The notes beneath the pieces were generated by a model that saw nothing but the letters and a program-made list of their open reading frames with translations, was not told where the DNA came from and did not search any database. The translations under genes were made by a program, and so were the position numbers. 64,000 nt of DNA from Acinetobacter suaedae (GTDB lineage: Bacteria; Pseudomonadota; Gammaproteobacteria; Pseudomonadales; Moraxellaceae). Of the stretch, positions 7,232 through 16,331 are shown piece by piece. The stretch covers positions 124,001-188,000 of the forward strand of contig NZ_CP043909.1 of assembly GCF_008630915.1 (NCBI RefSeq), read 5' to 3'. How positions within the stretch are numbered: the stretch's first letter is position 1; each line of letters opens with the position of its first letter.

Positions 7232-8235
7232 TATTTTCTCACTTTCAATGCTTCGTTAAGATGAACTTCCCGCCATTTTGTAGGTGTTGAGTTTTCCCAC
7301 TCCTGAAATGCACGAAAAAATGATCCTTGCTCTTCATATCCAAGTAAATAAGAAATCTCAGCAATATCTAGGCTTGAATCCAATAAATACTCACAAGCGA
7401 GCTGGTTTCTAGTTTCAGAAAGTAATGCTTGGAAACTTGCGCCTTCATTCTTTAAATATCTTTGCAATGATCGCTGACTAATAGACAACTCTTTTGCAAC
7501 ACTTCTTAGTTCAGGGCGTCCCGCAGTTAAAGATCTTCGCAATAGCCATTTAACTTGCTCAGAAACTGTTAAACCTGCACTCTGTTGATTCAAACTTACT
7601 TCCAACGCAACATCTAGAATCTTTAATAATTCATCGTTATAGCTAGGGAAACTAAGATCTAAATCTTTTTGATAAAAATACACTCTATTCTCACTTGAGT
7701 TACAGTGTATCGGGCAGTTAATAAATCCTGTAAAAACATCAGCAGTATCACGATTTAAATCTAATTTGGCAGGTTGAATCAATTGCTGAGTGCCTTCTCT
7801 AGCCAAATAAATCAAAGAAGCTATTGTGGCATCGATAAGTGCACGAGGTGGTTTAAGTTGTTCAGTAGGCCATTTAATAGTGATACAAAGTAAGTCTTTA
7901 TCTTCTGTTAGCAATAATTCTTCAGGTGTACATAAGGTCTTAAATCGTGAAACACGCCTGATTGCATCACGTAAATTTTTTGCATGATATGCCACTAAAA
8001 AAGACGGTGGTAAGTTTCCTCTATCCAATACTTGAAGAAATTCAATACCAACATGCTTACCCCTAGAATTTTCTAAGGCTTGCCACAGTTTAAAAAACTG
8101 TAGGGTTGTTATCCGTGCATCACAACGTGCAACATTTAAGGGTAGATCTGCTTCTTTAATTAACATAAAACGGCTTAAACTAAGCCGCTCTACTGCTAAC
8201 CAAAATGCTGCTGGTAATTTTATCTTCTCATACAT
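7231..8235 (-). CDS. AraC-family transcriptional regulator
   Basis: A 334-residue regulator with an N-terminal Arabinose_bd-like sensing domain (roughly residues 20-200) and a C-terminal double helix-turn-helix (roughly 235-325; 'ISQRSLQRYL' and 'LGYEEQGSFFRAFQEWENSTPTKWR'). This layout is that of OruR/ArgR-type activators. The start is the ATG inside TGATG at the SDR stop, so the two genes are coupled. Placement in the middle of the operon suggests it controls its own neighbours. The ligand is not evident. Confidence 0.88.
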   Translation of the reverse strand: MYEKIKLPAAFWLAVERLSLSRFMLIKEADLPLNVARCDARITTLQFFKLWQALENSRGKHVGIEFLQVLDRGNLPPSFLVAYHAKNLRDAIRRVSRFKTLCTPEELLLTEDKDLLCITIKWPTEQLKPPRALIDATIASLIYLAREGTQQLIQPAKLDLNRDTADVFTGFINCPIHCNSSENRVYFYQKDLDLSFPSYNDELLKILDVALEVSLNQQSAGLTVSEQVKWLLRRSLTAGRPELRSVAKELSISQRSLQRYLKNEGASFQALLSETRNQLACEYLLDSSLDIAEISYLLGYEEQGSFFRAFQEWENSTPTKWREVHLNEALKVRK

Positions 8236-8999
8236 CACTTTGCTTGGAATCCGCCATCTACACTTAGAATATGTCCCGTAACAAAGCTGGCTTCATCCGA
8301 AAGTAGCCAAGCAATACCATTCGCAATTTCTTCTGGTTTTCCTAAACGATTCATAGGGTGCATTGCGCTGATGTTTGCTTCATTATAATTTGCATCACCG
8401 CCATCCAATTGCTTCGCAATAATATCTGTTTTAACAGCTCCTGGTGCTACACCATTAATACGGATACCCTGGGAAGCATGATCAACTGCTGAAGACTTAG
8501 TTAGGCCCACAACTGCATGTTTAGTCGAAGCATATGTATCTGCCCATGGAATACCATTTAAACCAGCAATAGAAGCAAGATTTACAATAGATCCATGACC
8601 TTGTTTAAGCATTTGAATGATTTCATACTTCATTGAGAAATAAACGCCTAAAATATTAGTATTAATCATTTCTTTATACAGGTTCGTATCTGATAAATTG
8701 ATGGTTGAGGTCTCATTAGAAATACCAGCATTATTGACAGCCATATCTAAACGTCCAAACTCAAGCACAATTTGATCTATCATACTTTTGACATCATCTT
8801 CATTTGATACATCATTACGAATGAATCGTACCTGAGCATTATTTTTTGCGAAGCCTTTTATCTCTTCAACTGCTTTTAATCCTATTTCTTCACGTCGACC
8901 AGAAATAATAACTGTAGTTCCTTGTGACACCAGTTTTATTGCGGTTGCTTTACCAATACCCGATGCTCCACCTGTGATCAGTGCAGTTTTATTTTCCAT
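8235..8999 (-). CDS. Classical SDR-family oxidoreductase
   Basis: A 254-residue NAD(P)-dependent short-chain dehydrogenase with every family signature: TGGASGIG cofactor loop (9-16), NNAG (about 89-92), catalytic Ser in LASIAG, YASTK (about 155-159), and the C-terminal FVTGHILSVDGG. It is the first gene of the coupled SDR-AraC-NAD(P)-binding operon. The tract is AT-rich compared with the division genes and ends close to a pdif-like site, consistent with an acquired catabolic or detoxification cassette. The substrate is undetermined. Confidence 0.9.
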   Translation of the reverse strand: MENKTALITGGASGIGKATAIKLVSQGTTVIISGRREEIGLKAVEEIKGFAKNNAQVRFIRNDVSNEDDVKSMIDQIVLEFGRLDMAVNNAGISNETSTINLSDTNLYKEMINTNILGVYFSMKYEIIQMLKQGHGSIVNLASIAGLNGIPWADTYASTKHAVVGLTKSSAVDHASQGIRINGVAPGAVKTDIIAKQLDGGDANYNEANISAMHPMNRLGKPEEIANGIAWLLSDEASFVTGHILSVDGGFQAK

Positions 9000-9149
9000 T
9001 AGAAACTCTTCATGTTGATTATTTATAAATCAATATTAGAAGCTTTTTATTTTATATATAAATCGAATTACGCCATCAATATGGTAAATCACGCCAATTA
9101 TGAAATAAGTTTAGAATGATCATATTCACTCAATTTAACATAATGGTGC

Positions 9150-9347
9150 TTATGCGAATTGTATATCCTCACACTTCTTGCATTCCAACATCATACCTAA
9201 CTTTTCCTTACGCCCTTGTTCGGTTAACACCCAAGGGCGATTTTGCCACGGTGGATCATGGCGGACATGCTGCGTGTGACCACAGGCGAGATCAGCAACC
9301 CAATGTCCTTCGTCGTCTAGATGAAAACCAACAATGGCTTGCTGCAT
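9150..9347 (-). CDS. DUF3565 small protein
   Basis: A 65-residue basic protein with 'DEGHWVADLACGHTQHVRHD' near the N terminus and a CKKC pair near the C terminus, which together could bind zinc (CGH and CxxC). This pattern matches the DUF3565 family; no function is known. Its ATG directly follows the stop codon of ohrR with no gap, so the two are cotranscribed and probably coupled. Confidence 0.8.
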   Translation of the reverse strand: MQQAIVGFHLDDEGHWVADLACGHTQHVRHDPPWQNRPWVLTEQGRKEKLGMMLECKKCEDIQFA

Positions 9348-9800
9348 TTATTCACTCAAACTTTCAAGTTTAGAGTGTTCCAAACCCTTTAAAAAACGAT
9401 GGCATAGATTATGAATCGCCAGTAGATCATTCGGATCCATACCTAAAGAGCAGGCGAGTTTCAATGGAATCGTACTGATTTTACTTTTTGCAGCGAGTGC
9501 TTTCTCAAGCAAAACCACCTTTTTCATACGCTCATCTTCTTTAACGGCAAGGCGCTTTAAAAATTGCTTTTCTTCTAGTTTTTTAATAATCGGCGTGAGC
9601 GTTCCTGAATCAAAAAAGGTCTTTTGACCGATTTCAGACAAAGTCACATTGTCTTTTTCGTATAAAGCCAGCAGCACAATAAACTGCGGGTAGGTCAGGT
9701 CGTATTCCTGAAGCAAGGGACGATATTGACGAATCATCGCATTGGTCGCGGAGTACATCGCAAAACACACTTGATTATCCAAGTAAGAAATTTCGGTCAT
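9348..9800 (-). CDS. ohrR: OhrR, organic-peroxide-sensing MarR-family repressor
   Basis: A 150-residue winged-helix MarR-family protein. The N-terminal LDNQVCFAMY carries the peroxidatic Cys12 typical of OhrR, and 'FFDSGTLTPIIKKLEE' is the recognition helix region. A second Cys lies at 117, giving the same 105-residue spacing as the C22/C127 pair of Xanthomonas 2-Cys OhrR, so sensing by an intersubunit disulfide is likely. It diverges from a glutathione peroxidase gene, and a 25-bp operator-like inverted repeat lies between them. DUF3565 follows directly. Confidence 0.88.
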   Translation of the reverse strand: MTEISYLDNQVCFAMYSATNAMIRQYRPLLQEYDLTYPQFIVLLALYEKDNVTLSEIGQKTFFDSGTLTPIIKKLEEKQFLKRLAVKEDERMKKVVLLEKALAAKSKISTIPLKLACSLGMDPNDLLAIHNLCHRFLKGLEHSKLESLSE

Positions 9801-9877
9801 GCTTCGCTCCTCAACATCGTTTTGCTAAGTGACAGTATAGTTTGAAAATGCATAAAAGTATATTGCGCATAATTAAC

Positions 9878-9902
9878 TTGCACACAAGATAATTGTGTGC
9901 AA
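9878..9902. promoter_or_regulatory. Probable OhrR operator
   Basis: Perfect 10-bp arms TTGCACACAA and TTGTGTGCAA are separated by GATAA. The inner part (ACAA...TTGT) resembles known OhrR boxes. It sits in the ohrR/gpx divergent region, about 78 bp from each start codon, so one dimer could control both directions. Confidence 0.75.
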
Positions 9903-9978
9903 TATTAATATCCATAGCTGAACAAATGCAAACAGCGATTAGGTAAATAAGATTGATTGAATCAGAGCGAGATGTTGT

Positions 9979-10461
9979 ATGACCACAATTTATGATTTTC
10001 AGGCAGAATTGTTAGAAGGCGAGCAAAAGAACCTTGCAGACTATCAAGGCAAAGTGTTATTGGTGGTGAACACTGCAAGTCAGTGTGGCTTAACCCCACA
10101 ATTTGAGGGACTTGAAAAGCTATATCAAGATTATCAACAGCAAGGTTTAGTGATTTTGGGCTTCCCATGTAACCAATTTGCTAACCAAGACCCATCAAGT
10201 AATGAAGAGATTGGCAGTTTTTGTCAGCGTAACTATGGCGTGTCATTTCCCATGTTTGCCAAAATTGATGTAAATGGTACAAATGCCCATCCACTATATA
10301 AATATTTGACTTCAGAAGCCAAAGGCATTTTAGGGAGTGAAAGCATCAAATGGAATTTCACCAAATTTTTGATTAACCAAAACGGTAAAGTGATCAAGCG
10401 TTATTCTCCAACCACCAAGCCCGAAAAAATTGGCAAAGATATTCAAAAGCTTTTGGCTTAA
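9979..10461 (+). CDS. Glutathione peroxidase (thiol peroxidase, BsaA/BtuE type)
   Basis: A 160-residue Cys-type glutathione peroxidase with [12 protein letters not shown] (Cys36 at the selenocysteine position), a conserved ILGFPCNQF motif, and the WNFTKF tetrad Trp/Asn. Bacterial members usually use thioredoxin or glutathione to reduce lipid and organic peroxides. It has no signal peptide and is therefore cytoplasmic. Divergent placement from a 2-Cys OhrR with a shared operator suggests induction by organic hydroperoxide. It is followed by a terminator and then gshB. Confidence 0.92.
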   Translation: MTTIYDFQAELLEGEQKNLADYQGKVLLVVNTASQCGLTPQFEGLEKLYQDYQQQGLVILGFPCNQFANQDPSSNEEIGSFCQRNYGVSFPMFAKIDVNGTNAHPLYKYLTSEAKGILGSESIKWNFTKFLINQNGKVIKRYSPTTKPEKIGKDIQKLLA

Positions 10462-10488
10462 TTTGAATCTGAAATCGAATGCTGTACG

Positions 10489-10526
10489 AATTACTGGTGA
10501 TGTGCTCATTTGCCAGTAATTTTTTA
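10489..10526 (+). terminator. Terminator after glutathione peroxidase
   Basis: A 9-bp stem AATTACTGG / CCAGTAATT with a 15-nt loop is followed by T5. Confidence 0.85.
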
Positions 10527-10686
10527 TTTATAATGAAAGATAAAAAAACTTCTTTAAAATAAACCTGATGTAGTTAGCTGAATCAATTAGAGTTTTTTAG
10601 ATTTAACAATTACACAACTTGTTGCACGATTGGCTGTAAACTTCGATATACTTTTTGCCAAGATTTAAAAATACGAGCGTCAGATT

Positions 10687-11631
10687 ATGCGTGTACTTGT
10701 CGTGATGGACCCAATAGAAACGGTGAATCTCAAGAAAGATTCAACGATGGCCATGTTATGGGCGGCTAGCCGTCGTGGTCATGAGTTGGGTTATGCATTA
10801 CAACACGATTTATATATCGACCAAGGTAAAGCTTTCGGTTTGATTTCACCGCTTAAAGTCTTTGAAGATTATAACCATTATTATGAGTTGGGTGAGCAGC
10901 GCAAAGAGTCATTGGCTGACTATGATGTGATATTGATGCGCAAAGACCCACCGTTTGACATGAATTTTGTCTATACCACTTATATCTTGGAACAAGCTGA
11001 GCGTGAAGGCGTGTGGATTATTAACAAACCACAATCGCTGCGGGATTGTAATGAAAAGCTATTTGCGACCCAATTTCCAGAGTTACAAGTACCAACTCTA
11101 GTGACGTCACAGCAAAGCTTAATTCGCGAGTTTATTACTGAGCATGGTGATGTGATCGTAAAGCCACTTGATGGTATGGGGGGGATGGGAATTTTCCGTT
11201 TGTATCAAGATGGTGTGAATATCGGTTCGACTTTAGAAATGTTGACTGAATTGGGTACACGCCCAATCATGGCACAACGTTATATTCCTGAAATTGTTGA
11301 AGGGGATAAGCGTATCTTGATGGTCAATGGTGAGCCAGTGCCTTATTGTTTGGCACGTATTCCGCAAAATGGTGAAGTGCGTGGTAATTTAGCTGCAGGT
11401 GGTTTAGGGCAAGCACGACCATTGAGTGAGAATGACAAAATGATTGCAGCAAAAGTCGGTCCTTTCTTGCGTGAAAAAGGTTTGGTTTTTGTGGGCTTAG
11501 ATGTCATTGGTAATTATGTCACTGAAATTAATGTGACTAGCCCAACTTGTATTCGTGAAATTGATGCGCAATATGGTACTTCGATTGCGGATGATCTTTT
11601 TGCTGTGCTTGAAGCAGGTCGTACAAACTAA
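10687..11631 (+). CDS. gshB: Glutathione synthetase
   Basis: A 314-residue ATP-grasp enzyme adding glycine to gamma-glutamylcysteine. Seen are the N-terminal 'VVMDPIE', 'MRKDPPFDMNFVY', 'KPLDGMGGMGIFR' (ATP loop) and 'EINVTSPTCIREID'. The length equals the proteobacterial norm. It is a single gene between two intrinsic terminators. The upstream peroxidase would draw on the thiol pool this enzyme makes, though the two are not one transcript. Confidence 0.96.
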   Translation: MRVLVVMDPIETVNLKKDSTMAMLWAASRRGHELGYALQHDLYIDQGKAFGLISPLKVFEDYNHYYELGEQRKESLADYDVILMRKDPPFDMNFVYTTYILEQAEREGVWIINKPQSLRDCNEKLFATQFPELQVPTLVTSQQSLIREFITEHGDVIVKPLDGMGGMGIFRLYQDGVNIGSTLEMLTELGTRPIMAQRYIPEIVEGDKRILMVNGEPVPYCLARIPQNGEVRGNLAAGGLGQARPLSENDKMIAAKVGPFLREKGLVFVGLDVIGNYVTEINVTSPTCIREIDAQYGTSIADDLFAVLEAGRTN

Positions 11632-11637
11632 AAAATA

Positions 11638-11670
11638 AGGGGCTGAAATGTCAATAGCCCCTATATTTTT
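11638..11670 (+). terminator. gshB terminator
   Basis: A 7-bp stem AGGGGCT / AGCCCCT with an 11-nt loop, then ATATTTTT. Confidence 0.85.
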
Positions 11671-11882
11671 GACCGAATTGCCCATGTGAATTTTTACCGA
11701 ACTTGGTACTAAATAGGCAATTCAATGTAGACATCATCGTGTTTTTAGCAAAGAATTGAAAAAAGCTGAGCTTTCTGTTGTAAACAAGTGAAATTCGCTT
11801 TTCGTGAATGAAATTTTAGGATTAAAATAACGCCCGAAAACAATAGATGATAACCTTCTTTTTTGAGTTGAAGAATTAGACC

Positions 11883-12980
11883 GTGACCAATTCACCACAC
11901 AACAAACCTAAACATGTCTTGATGATGGCTGCAGGTACTGGCGGACATGTTTTTCCTGCACTTGCTGTTGCCAAACAACTTCAACAAGAAGGCTGTCAAG
12001 TCTCGTGGTTAGCAACGCCTGCGGGTATGGAAAATCGGTTACTCAAAGATCAAAATATTCCTATTTATCAAATTGATATTCAAGGTGTGCGTGGTAATGG
12101 CTTACTGCGTAAGCTCAGCGCACCGTTTAAAATTTTAAAAGCAACATTCAGCGCGATGCGCTACATGAAGCAACTCAACATTGATGCGGTTGCTGGTTTT
12201 GGTGGTTATGTTGCAGGTCCTGGTGGGTTAGCTGCACGTATCTTGGGTATTCCTATTTTAATTCATGAGCAAAATGCGATTGCAGGTTTTACCAATACTC
12301 AGTTAGCACGTATTGCTAAAACCGTGTGTCAGGCTTTTCCAAATACTTTCCCGACCAGTGATAAAGTAGTGACCACGGGAAATCCTGTACGTGCTGAGAT
12401 CACTGCAATTTTAAATCCCTCATGGCGATACCAAACCCGTGAGCAAGAACAACAAGCACTGAATATCTTGATTGTTGGGGGATCGCTGGGAGCGCAAGCG
12501 CTGAATGAGCGATTGCCTGAAGCCTTAAAAAAGGTCGATGTAGCATTGAATGTGTTCCATCAATGTGGTCAAAACCAACAAGAAGCAACACGTGCACGTT
12601 ATCAGGATGCACCTGAAGGTCTAAATGTTACGGTTGAGCCATTTATTCATGATATGGCTAAAGCGTATAGTGAGGCGGATTTGATTATTTGTCGTGCAGG
12701 AGCCTTAACAGTCACAGAGGTGGCGACTGCAGGACTTGCAGCAGTTTTTGTTCCTTTACCAATCGCGGTCGATGATCACCAAACAGCAAACGCAAAATTT
12801 TTAGCAAATGTGGGGGCTGCCAAGATTTGCCAGCAAGCGGAGATGACACCAGCGGCTTTGGATGAGTTGTTTGGGCATCTACTTAACCGCCAGCTACTTT
12901 CTGAAATGGCAATCAAAGCACGTCAACAGGCGCAACCAAATGCAACGCAGCATGTGGTTGATCTGATTCAAAAATTGTAA
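11883..12980 (+). CDS. murG: UDP-GlcNAc:lipid I N-acetylglucosaminyltransferase
   Basis: A 365-residue GT-B glycosyltransferase completing lipid II at the inner face of the membrane. The N-terminal [42 protein letters not shown] and '[16 protein letters not shown]' are all diagnostic. The start codon is GTG at 11883, with GAAGAA about 10 nt upstream. It opens the division cluster murG-murC-ddlB-ftsQ-ftsA-ftsZ; murC follows after 13 nt. The roughly 210-bp leader back to the gshB terminator should hold the cluster's local promoter. Confidence 0.97.
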   Translation: MTNSPHNKPKHVLMMAAGTGGHVFPALAVAKQLQQEGCQVSWLATPAGMENRLLKDQNIPIYQIDIQGVRGNGLLRKLSAPFKILKATFSAMRYMKQLNIDAVAGFGGYVAGPGGLAARILGIPILIHEQNAIAGFTNTQLARIAKTVCQAFPNTFPTSDKVVTTGNPVRAEITAILNPSWRYQTREQEQQALNILIVGGSLGAQALNERLPEALKKVDVALNVFHQCGQNQQEATRARYQDAPEGLNVTVEPFIHDMAKAYSEADLIICRAGALTVTEVATAGLAAVFVPLPIAVDDHQTANAKFLANVGAAKICQQAEMTPAALDELFGHLLNRQLLSEMAIKARQQAQPNATQHVVDLIQKL

Positions 12981-12993
12981 TTCGAGTTTATTT

Positions 12994-14439
12994 ATGTCTC
13001 CAACAAGTCCAAACCAAGCCAAAAAGCTGATTAAAGTGCCAGAAATGCGCCGTATTAAACATATCCACTTTGTTGGTATTGGTGGTGCGGGGATGTGTGG
13101 TATTGCCGAAGTATTAAGTAACCAAGGCTATAAAGTGTCTGGTTCAGATATTAAGGCTTCAAAAACCACGACACAGCTTGAAGCGAATAATATTAAAGTT
13201 TATATCGGTCACGCTGCGGACAATATTAAACATGCTGACGTACTGGTGGTATCGACTGCGATTGATCCTGAGAATCCTGAAGTAAAAGCTGCGATTGAAC
13301 AGCGTACTCCGATCGTGCGCCGTGCTGAAATGTTGGGTGAGCTCATGCGTTATCGTCACGGGATCGCAGTGGCGGGCACGCATGGTAAAACGACAACTAC
13401 CAGCTTGTTGACTACCATGTTGGCTGAAGGCAATCTAGATCCAACCTATGTGATTGGTGGATTGTTGAATAGCACCGGTGTCAATGCAGCGCTGGGTGAT
13501 AGCCGTATCATTGTGGCTGAGGCGGATGAGTCAGATGCATCATTCTTGTATTTACAGCCAATGGCAGCGATCGTGACCAATATTGATGCGGATCACATGG
13601 ATACCTATGAAGGTAGTTTTGATAAGTTAAAAGATACTTTTATTCAATTTCTTCATAATTTGCCGTTCTATGGTTTGGCTGTTGTTTGTGGTGATGATGC
13701 CAATATTCGTGAAATTTTACCGCGAGTAGGCCGTCCAGTCATAACGTATGGTTTTGATGAAGACAACGATATTCGTGCAATCGACGTTGAACAGGATGGA
13801 ATGCGTTCACATTTCACTGTTTTACGCAAAGATCGTGAGCCATTACGTGTTACTGTGAATCAACCCGGTTTACACAATGTATTAAATGCACTTGCTGCAA
13901 TTGGTGTAGCAACCGATGAAGGTGTTTCTGATGATGCAATCTGCCGCGCATTAGCAGGATTCAGTGGTGTTGGGCGTCGTTTCCAAGTTCAGGGTGAGTT
14001 TGAAGTGGGTGATGGCCTCGTGAAGTTGGTTGATGATTATGGACATCATCCAAAAGAAGTTGAGGCGACGATTAAAGCAGCACGTGCCAGTCATCCAGAT
14101 CGTCGTTTGGTGATGTTGTTCCAGCCACATCGTTATAGTCGTACACGCGATTGTTTTGATGACTTTGTGGAAGTGTTGTCACAAGTAGACCAGTTGTTAT
14201 TATTAGAGGTTTATTCGGCAGGTGAAAAACCGATTGTTGGGGCAGATAGTCGGGCATTGGCACGTAGTATACGTTTGCGTGGTGAGGTTGAACCAATTTT
14301 GGTTGATCCTGTTGATGGAAATTTACCGAGTGTTTTACAAAAAGTGTTACAAGGCAATGACCTGTTATTAACACAAGGCGCAGGTAACGTTGGTGCAATT
14401 TCGGTAGAATTGGCTCAGCATCGTCTGTATGCCGAATAA
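12994..14439 (+). CDS. murC: UDP-N-acetylmuramate--L-alanine ligase
   Basis: A 481-residue Mur ligase adding the first residue (L-Ala) of the stem peptide. Features: GIGGAGM nucleotide fold (28-34), [10 protein letters not shown]-loop (127-135), [19 protein letters not shown], and C-terminal-domain 'DDYGHHPKE' and 'FQPHRYSRT'. The start at 12994 gives a short N-terminal extension typical of Acinetobacter, but the ribosome site is poor and an internal ATG at 13045 is possible. It is cotranscribed with murG and ddlB. Confidence 0.97.
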   Translation: MSPTSPNQAKKLIKVPEMRRIKHIHFVGIGGAGMCGIAEVLSNQGYKVSGSDIKASKTTTQLEANNIKVYIGHAADNIKHADVLVVSTAIDPENPEVKAAIEQRTPIVRRAEMLGELMRYRHGIAVAGTHGKTTTTSLLTTMLAEGNLDPTYVIGGLLNSTGVNAALGDSRIIVAEADESDASFLYLQPMAAIVTNIDADHMDTYEGSFDKLKDTFIQFLHNLPFYGLAVVCGDDANIREILPRVGRPVITYGFDEDNDIRAIDVEQDGMRSHFTVLRKDREPLRVTVNQPGLHNVLNALAAIGVATDEGVSDDAICRALAGFSGVGRRFQVQGEFEVGDGLVKLVDDYGHHPKEVEATIKAARASHPDRRLVMLFQPHRYSRTRDCFDDFVEVLSQVDQLLLLEVYSAGEKPIVGADSRALARSIRLRGEVEPILVDPVDGNLPSVLQKVLQGNDLLLTQGAGNVGAISVELAQHRLYAE

Positions 14440-14478
14440 TTTTGTTTTGTGAATATTAAAAGTTTTAAGGATATAAAC

Positions 14479-15405
14479 GTGTCAAATGCTGCAAAATTCG
14501 GCAAAGTTGCTGTGTTATTGGGTGGGAAGTCAGCTGAGCGAGCTGTGTCATTAGACAGTGGTCAGGCTGTGCTAGAGGCATTGTTGCGTTCGGGTGTACA
14601 AGCTGAGGCATTTGACCCTCAAGAGCGTAGTGTGACTGAGCTGGTTGCTTATGATCGCGCTTTTATTGTGTTGCATGGTCGTGGCGGAGAAGATGGTCAG
14701 ATTCAAGGTGTGCTTGAATGGCTGAATATTCCGTACACAGGCACTGGCGTACAAGGTTCAGCGATTGGGATGGATAAAGTCAAAACCAAGCAAATTTGGC
14801 AGGGTAGTGATTTACCAACAGCGCCATATCGTATCATTACGAAAGACACTGATTTAGATGCAGTGATTGCTGATCTTGGTTTGCCAGTCATTATTAAGCC
14901 TGTACATGAAGGCTCTAGTGTTGGGATGAGTAAAGTTGAGAAAACCGAAGACTTTGCAGCAGCAATTGCGAAAGCCACAGCACATGATGCGGTGGTGATG
15001 GCCGAAAAATGGATTACAGGACGTGAATTTACCATTTCATTTTTAAATGGTCAGCCTTTGCCTGTGATTCGCCTACAACCACCTGCTGATGTCGCATTTT
15101 ATGACTATGAAGCAAAATACCAACGCAATGATGTGGAATATGGTATTCCATGTGGATTGAGCGAGTCAGAAGAAAAGACATTGCAAGCCCTTTGCTTGCG
15201 TGCTTTCCAAGCTGTTGGTGCTGAAGGTTGGGGGCGTATTGATGCAATGCAGGATGAGCAAGGTAATTTTTGGTTGTTAGAAGTAAATACTGTACCAGGT
15301 ATGACCAGCCATTCACTTGTACCAAAAGCTGCACAAGCAGTTGGTTATAGTTTTGATGCGCTCTGTGTTGCGATTTTAGAGCAAACTTTGGCGGCATCGG
15401 TTTAG
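14479..15405 (+). CDS. ddlB: D-alanine--D-alanine ligase B
   Basis: A 308-residue ATP-grasp ligase. HGRGGEDG, KPVHEGSSVGMSK, YDYEAKYQRND (Tyr omega loop) and EVNTVPGMTSHS mark a DdlB. I use the GTG at 14479, which has AAGGA 7 nt upstream and yields MSNAAKFGKVAVLLGG as in related Acinetobacter proteins, rather than the GTG at 14449. This is the housekeeping Ddl. A second, distant Ddl lies at 4209-5318. Confidence 0.95.
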   Translation: MSNAAKFGKVAVLLGGKSAERAVSLDSGQAVLEALLRSGVQAEAFDPQERSVTELVAYDRAFIVLHGRGGEDGQIQGVLEWLNIPYTGTGVQGSAIGMDKVKTKQIWQGSDLPTAPYRIITKDTDLDAVIADLGLPVIIKPVHEGSSVGMSKVEKTEDFAAAIAKATAHDAVVMAEKWITGREFTISFLNGQPLPVIRLQPPADVAFYDYEAKYQRNDVEYGIPCGLSESEEKTLQALCLRAFQAVGAEGWGRIDAMQDEQGNFWLLEVNTVPGMTSHSLVPKAAQAVGYSFDALCVAILEQTLAASV

Positions 15406-15409
15406 TTTT

Positions 15410-16267
15410 ATGGCTCAACTTCCTGCATCTATGCGCCGTAAGCAACGGCCAGCAATCAGCTCAATTCATGAGAAACCACCGACACCAAAACAAAAAATGG
15501 TCAATGCGGGTGGTTGGGTGTTGCTGGTCGTTGCATTTGCAGTGTTGGCATTGGGTGTCTATGGTCTGTATAAAGTAATGACTGATGCGACTGTGGCAGA
15601 ATTGCAGGTTGTTGGTACAAATTCAGAACAAGAAAATCAACAGCTGGTTCAACAGTTGAGTCCAGTGATTAAAGATAATTATTTCACTTCGGATTTAGAG
15701 CAAATTCGAGATCATGCATTAAGCGTATCTTGGGTTGACCGTGTGGTGGTGTCACGAGCTTGGCCAAATGCAATTCGGGTGCGGGTTATGCCGCGCCATC
15801 CGATTGCGCGTTGGGGAACAGGGCGTTTGCTGAGTGACAATGGTGAGGTATTTAGTGAGGCTGTGCCAAAAGCACATCCTAATTTACCACTTTTACATGG
15901 GCCCATCAGCCAATCCAAAATGATGATGCGTCGTTATAATGAAATTAATCAGCTGTTTCAGCCTGCAAATTTACGTCTGAAAGAGTTGTATTTAACTGAG
16001 CGTATGACATGGTTTATGCAGTTTGATTCGGGTTTACGTATTATCGTTGATCAAGATCAAACCATGAATAAGTTACAACGCTTAAGCCATTTGGCACAAA
16101 CGGATCTTAAACCTGTATGGCCGAAGATCTCAGCGATTGACTTGCGTTATCGAAATGGACTGGCAATCCAGTGGAGAAATGCAACACCGCCTAAGATCGT
16201 TAATGGTCAGTTTGTTGTAACGATTGATGACACAAGCCTTGCAGGTGGAATTCAGGCAAAGCCATAA
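15410..16267 (+). CDS. ftsQ: Cell division protein FtsQ
   Basis: A 285-residue bitopic membrane protein of the divisome core (FtsQLB). It has a basic cytoplasmic tail (1-33), one membrane helix (about 34-54), then a POTRA domain ('TVAELQVVGTNSEQENQQL') and the FtsQ beta domain in the periplasm. It starts 4 nt after ddlB, indicating tight coupling. Sequence is divergent as is normal for FtsQ, but order and topology leave little doubt. Confidence 0.93.
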   Translation: MAQLPASMRRKQRPAISSIHEKPPTPKQKMVNAGGWVLLVVAFAVLALGVYGLYKVMTDATVAELQVVGTNSEQENQQLVQQLSPVIKDNYFTSDLEQIRDHALSVSWVDRVVVSRAWPNAIRVRVMPRHPIARWGTGRLLSDNGEVFSEAVPKAHPNLPLLHGPISQSKMMMRRYNEINQLFQPANLRLKELYLTERMTWFMQFDSGLRIIVDQDQTMNKLQRLSHLAQTDLKPVWPKISAIDLRYRNGLAIQWRNATPPKIVNGQFVVTIDDTSLAGGIQAKP

Positions 16268-16331
16268 TACGTGGCTTGAAAACAACAGGCAGTTTGCCCG
16301 TACTAAACAACAAAGATATGGTATTGAAGTA

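Noticed and set aside
9864..9882. ATTGCGCATAA resembling a XerC half-site in the ohrR/gpx region
   Set aside because: There is no XerD half after a 6-bp spacer, and the region is better explained by the OhrR operator.
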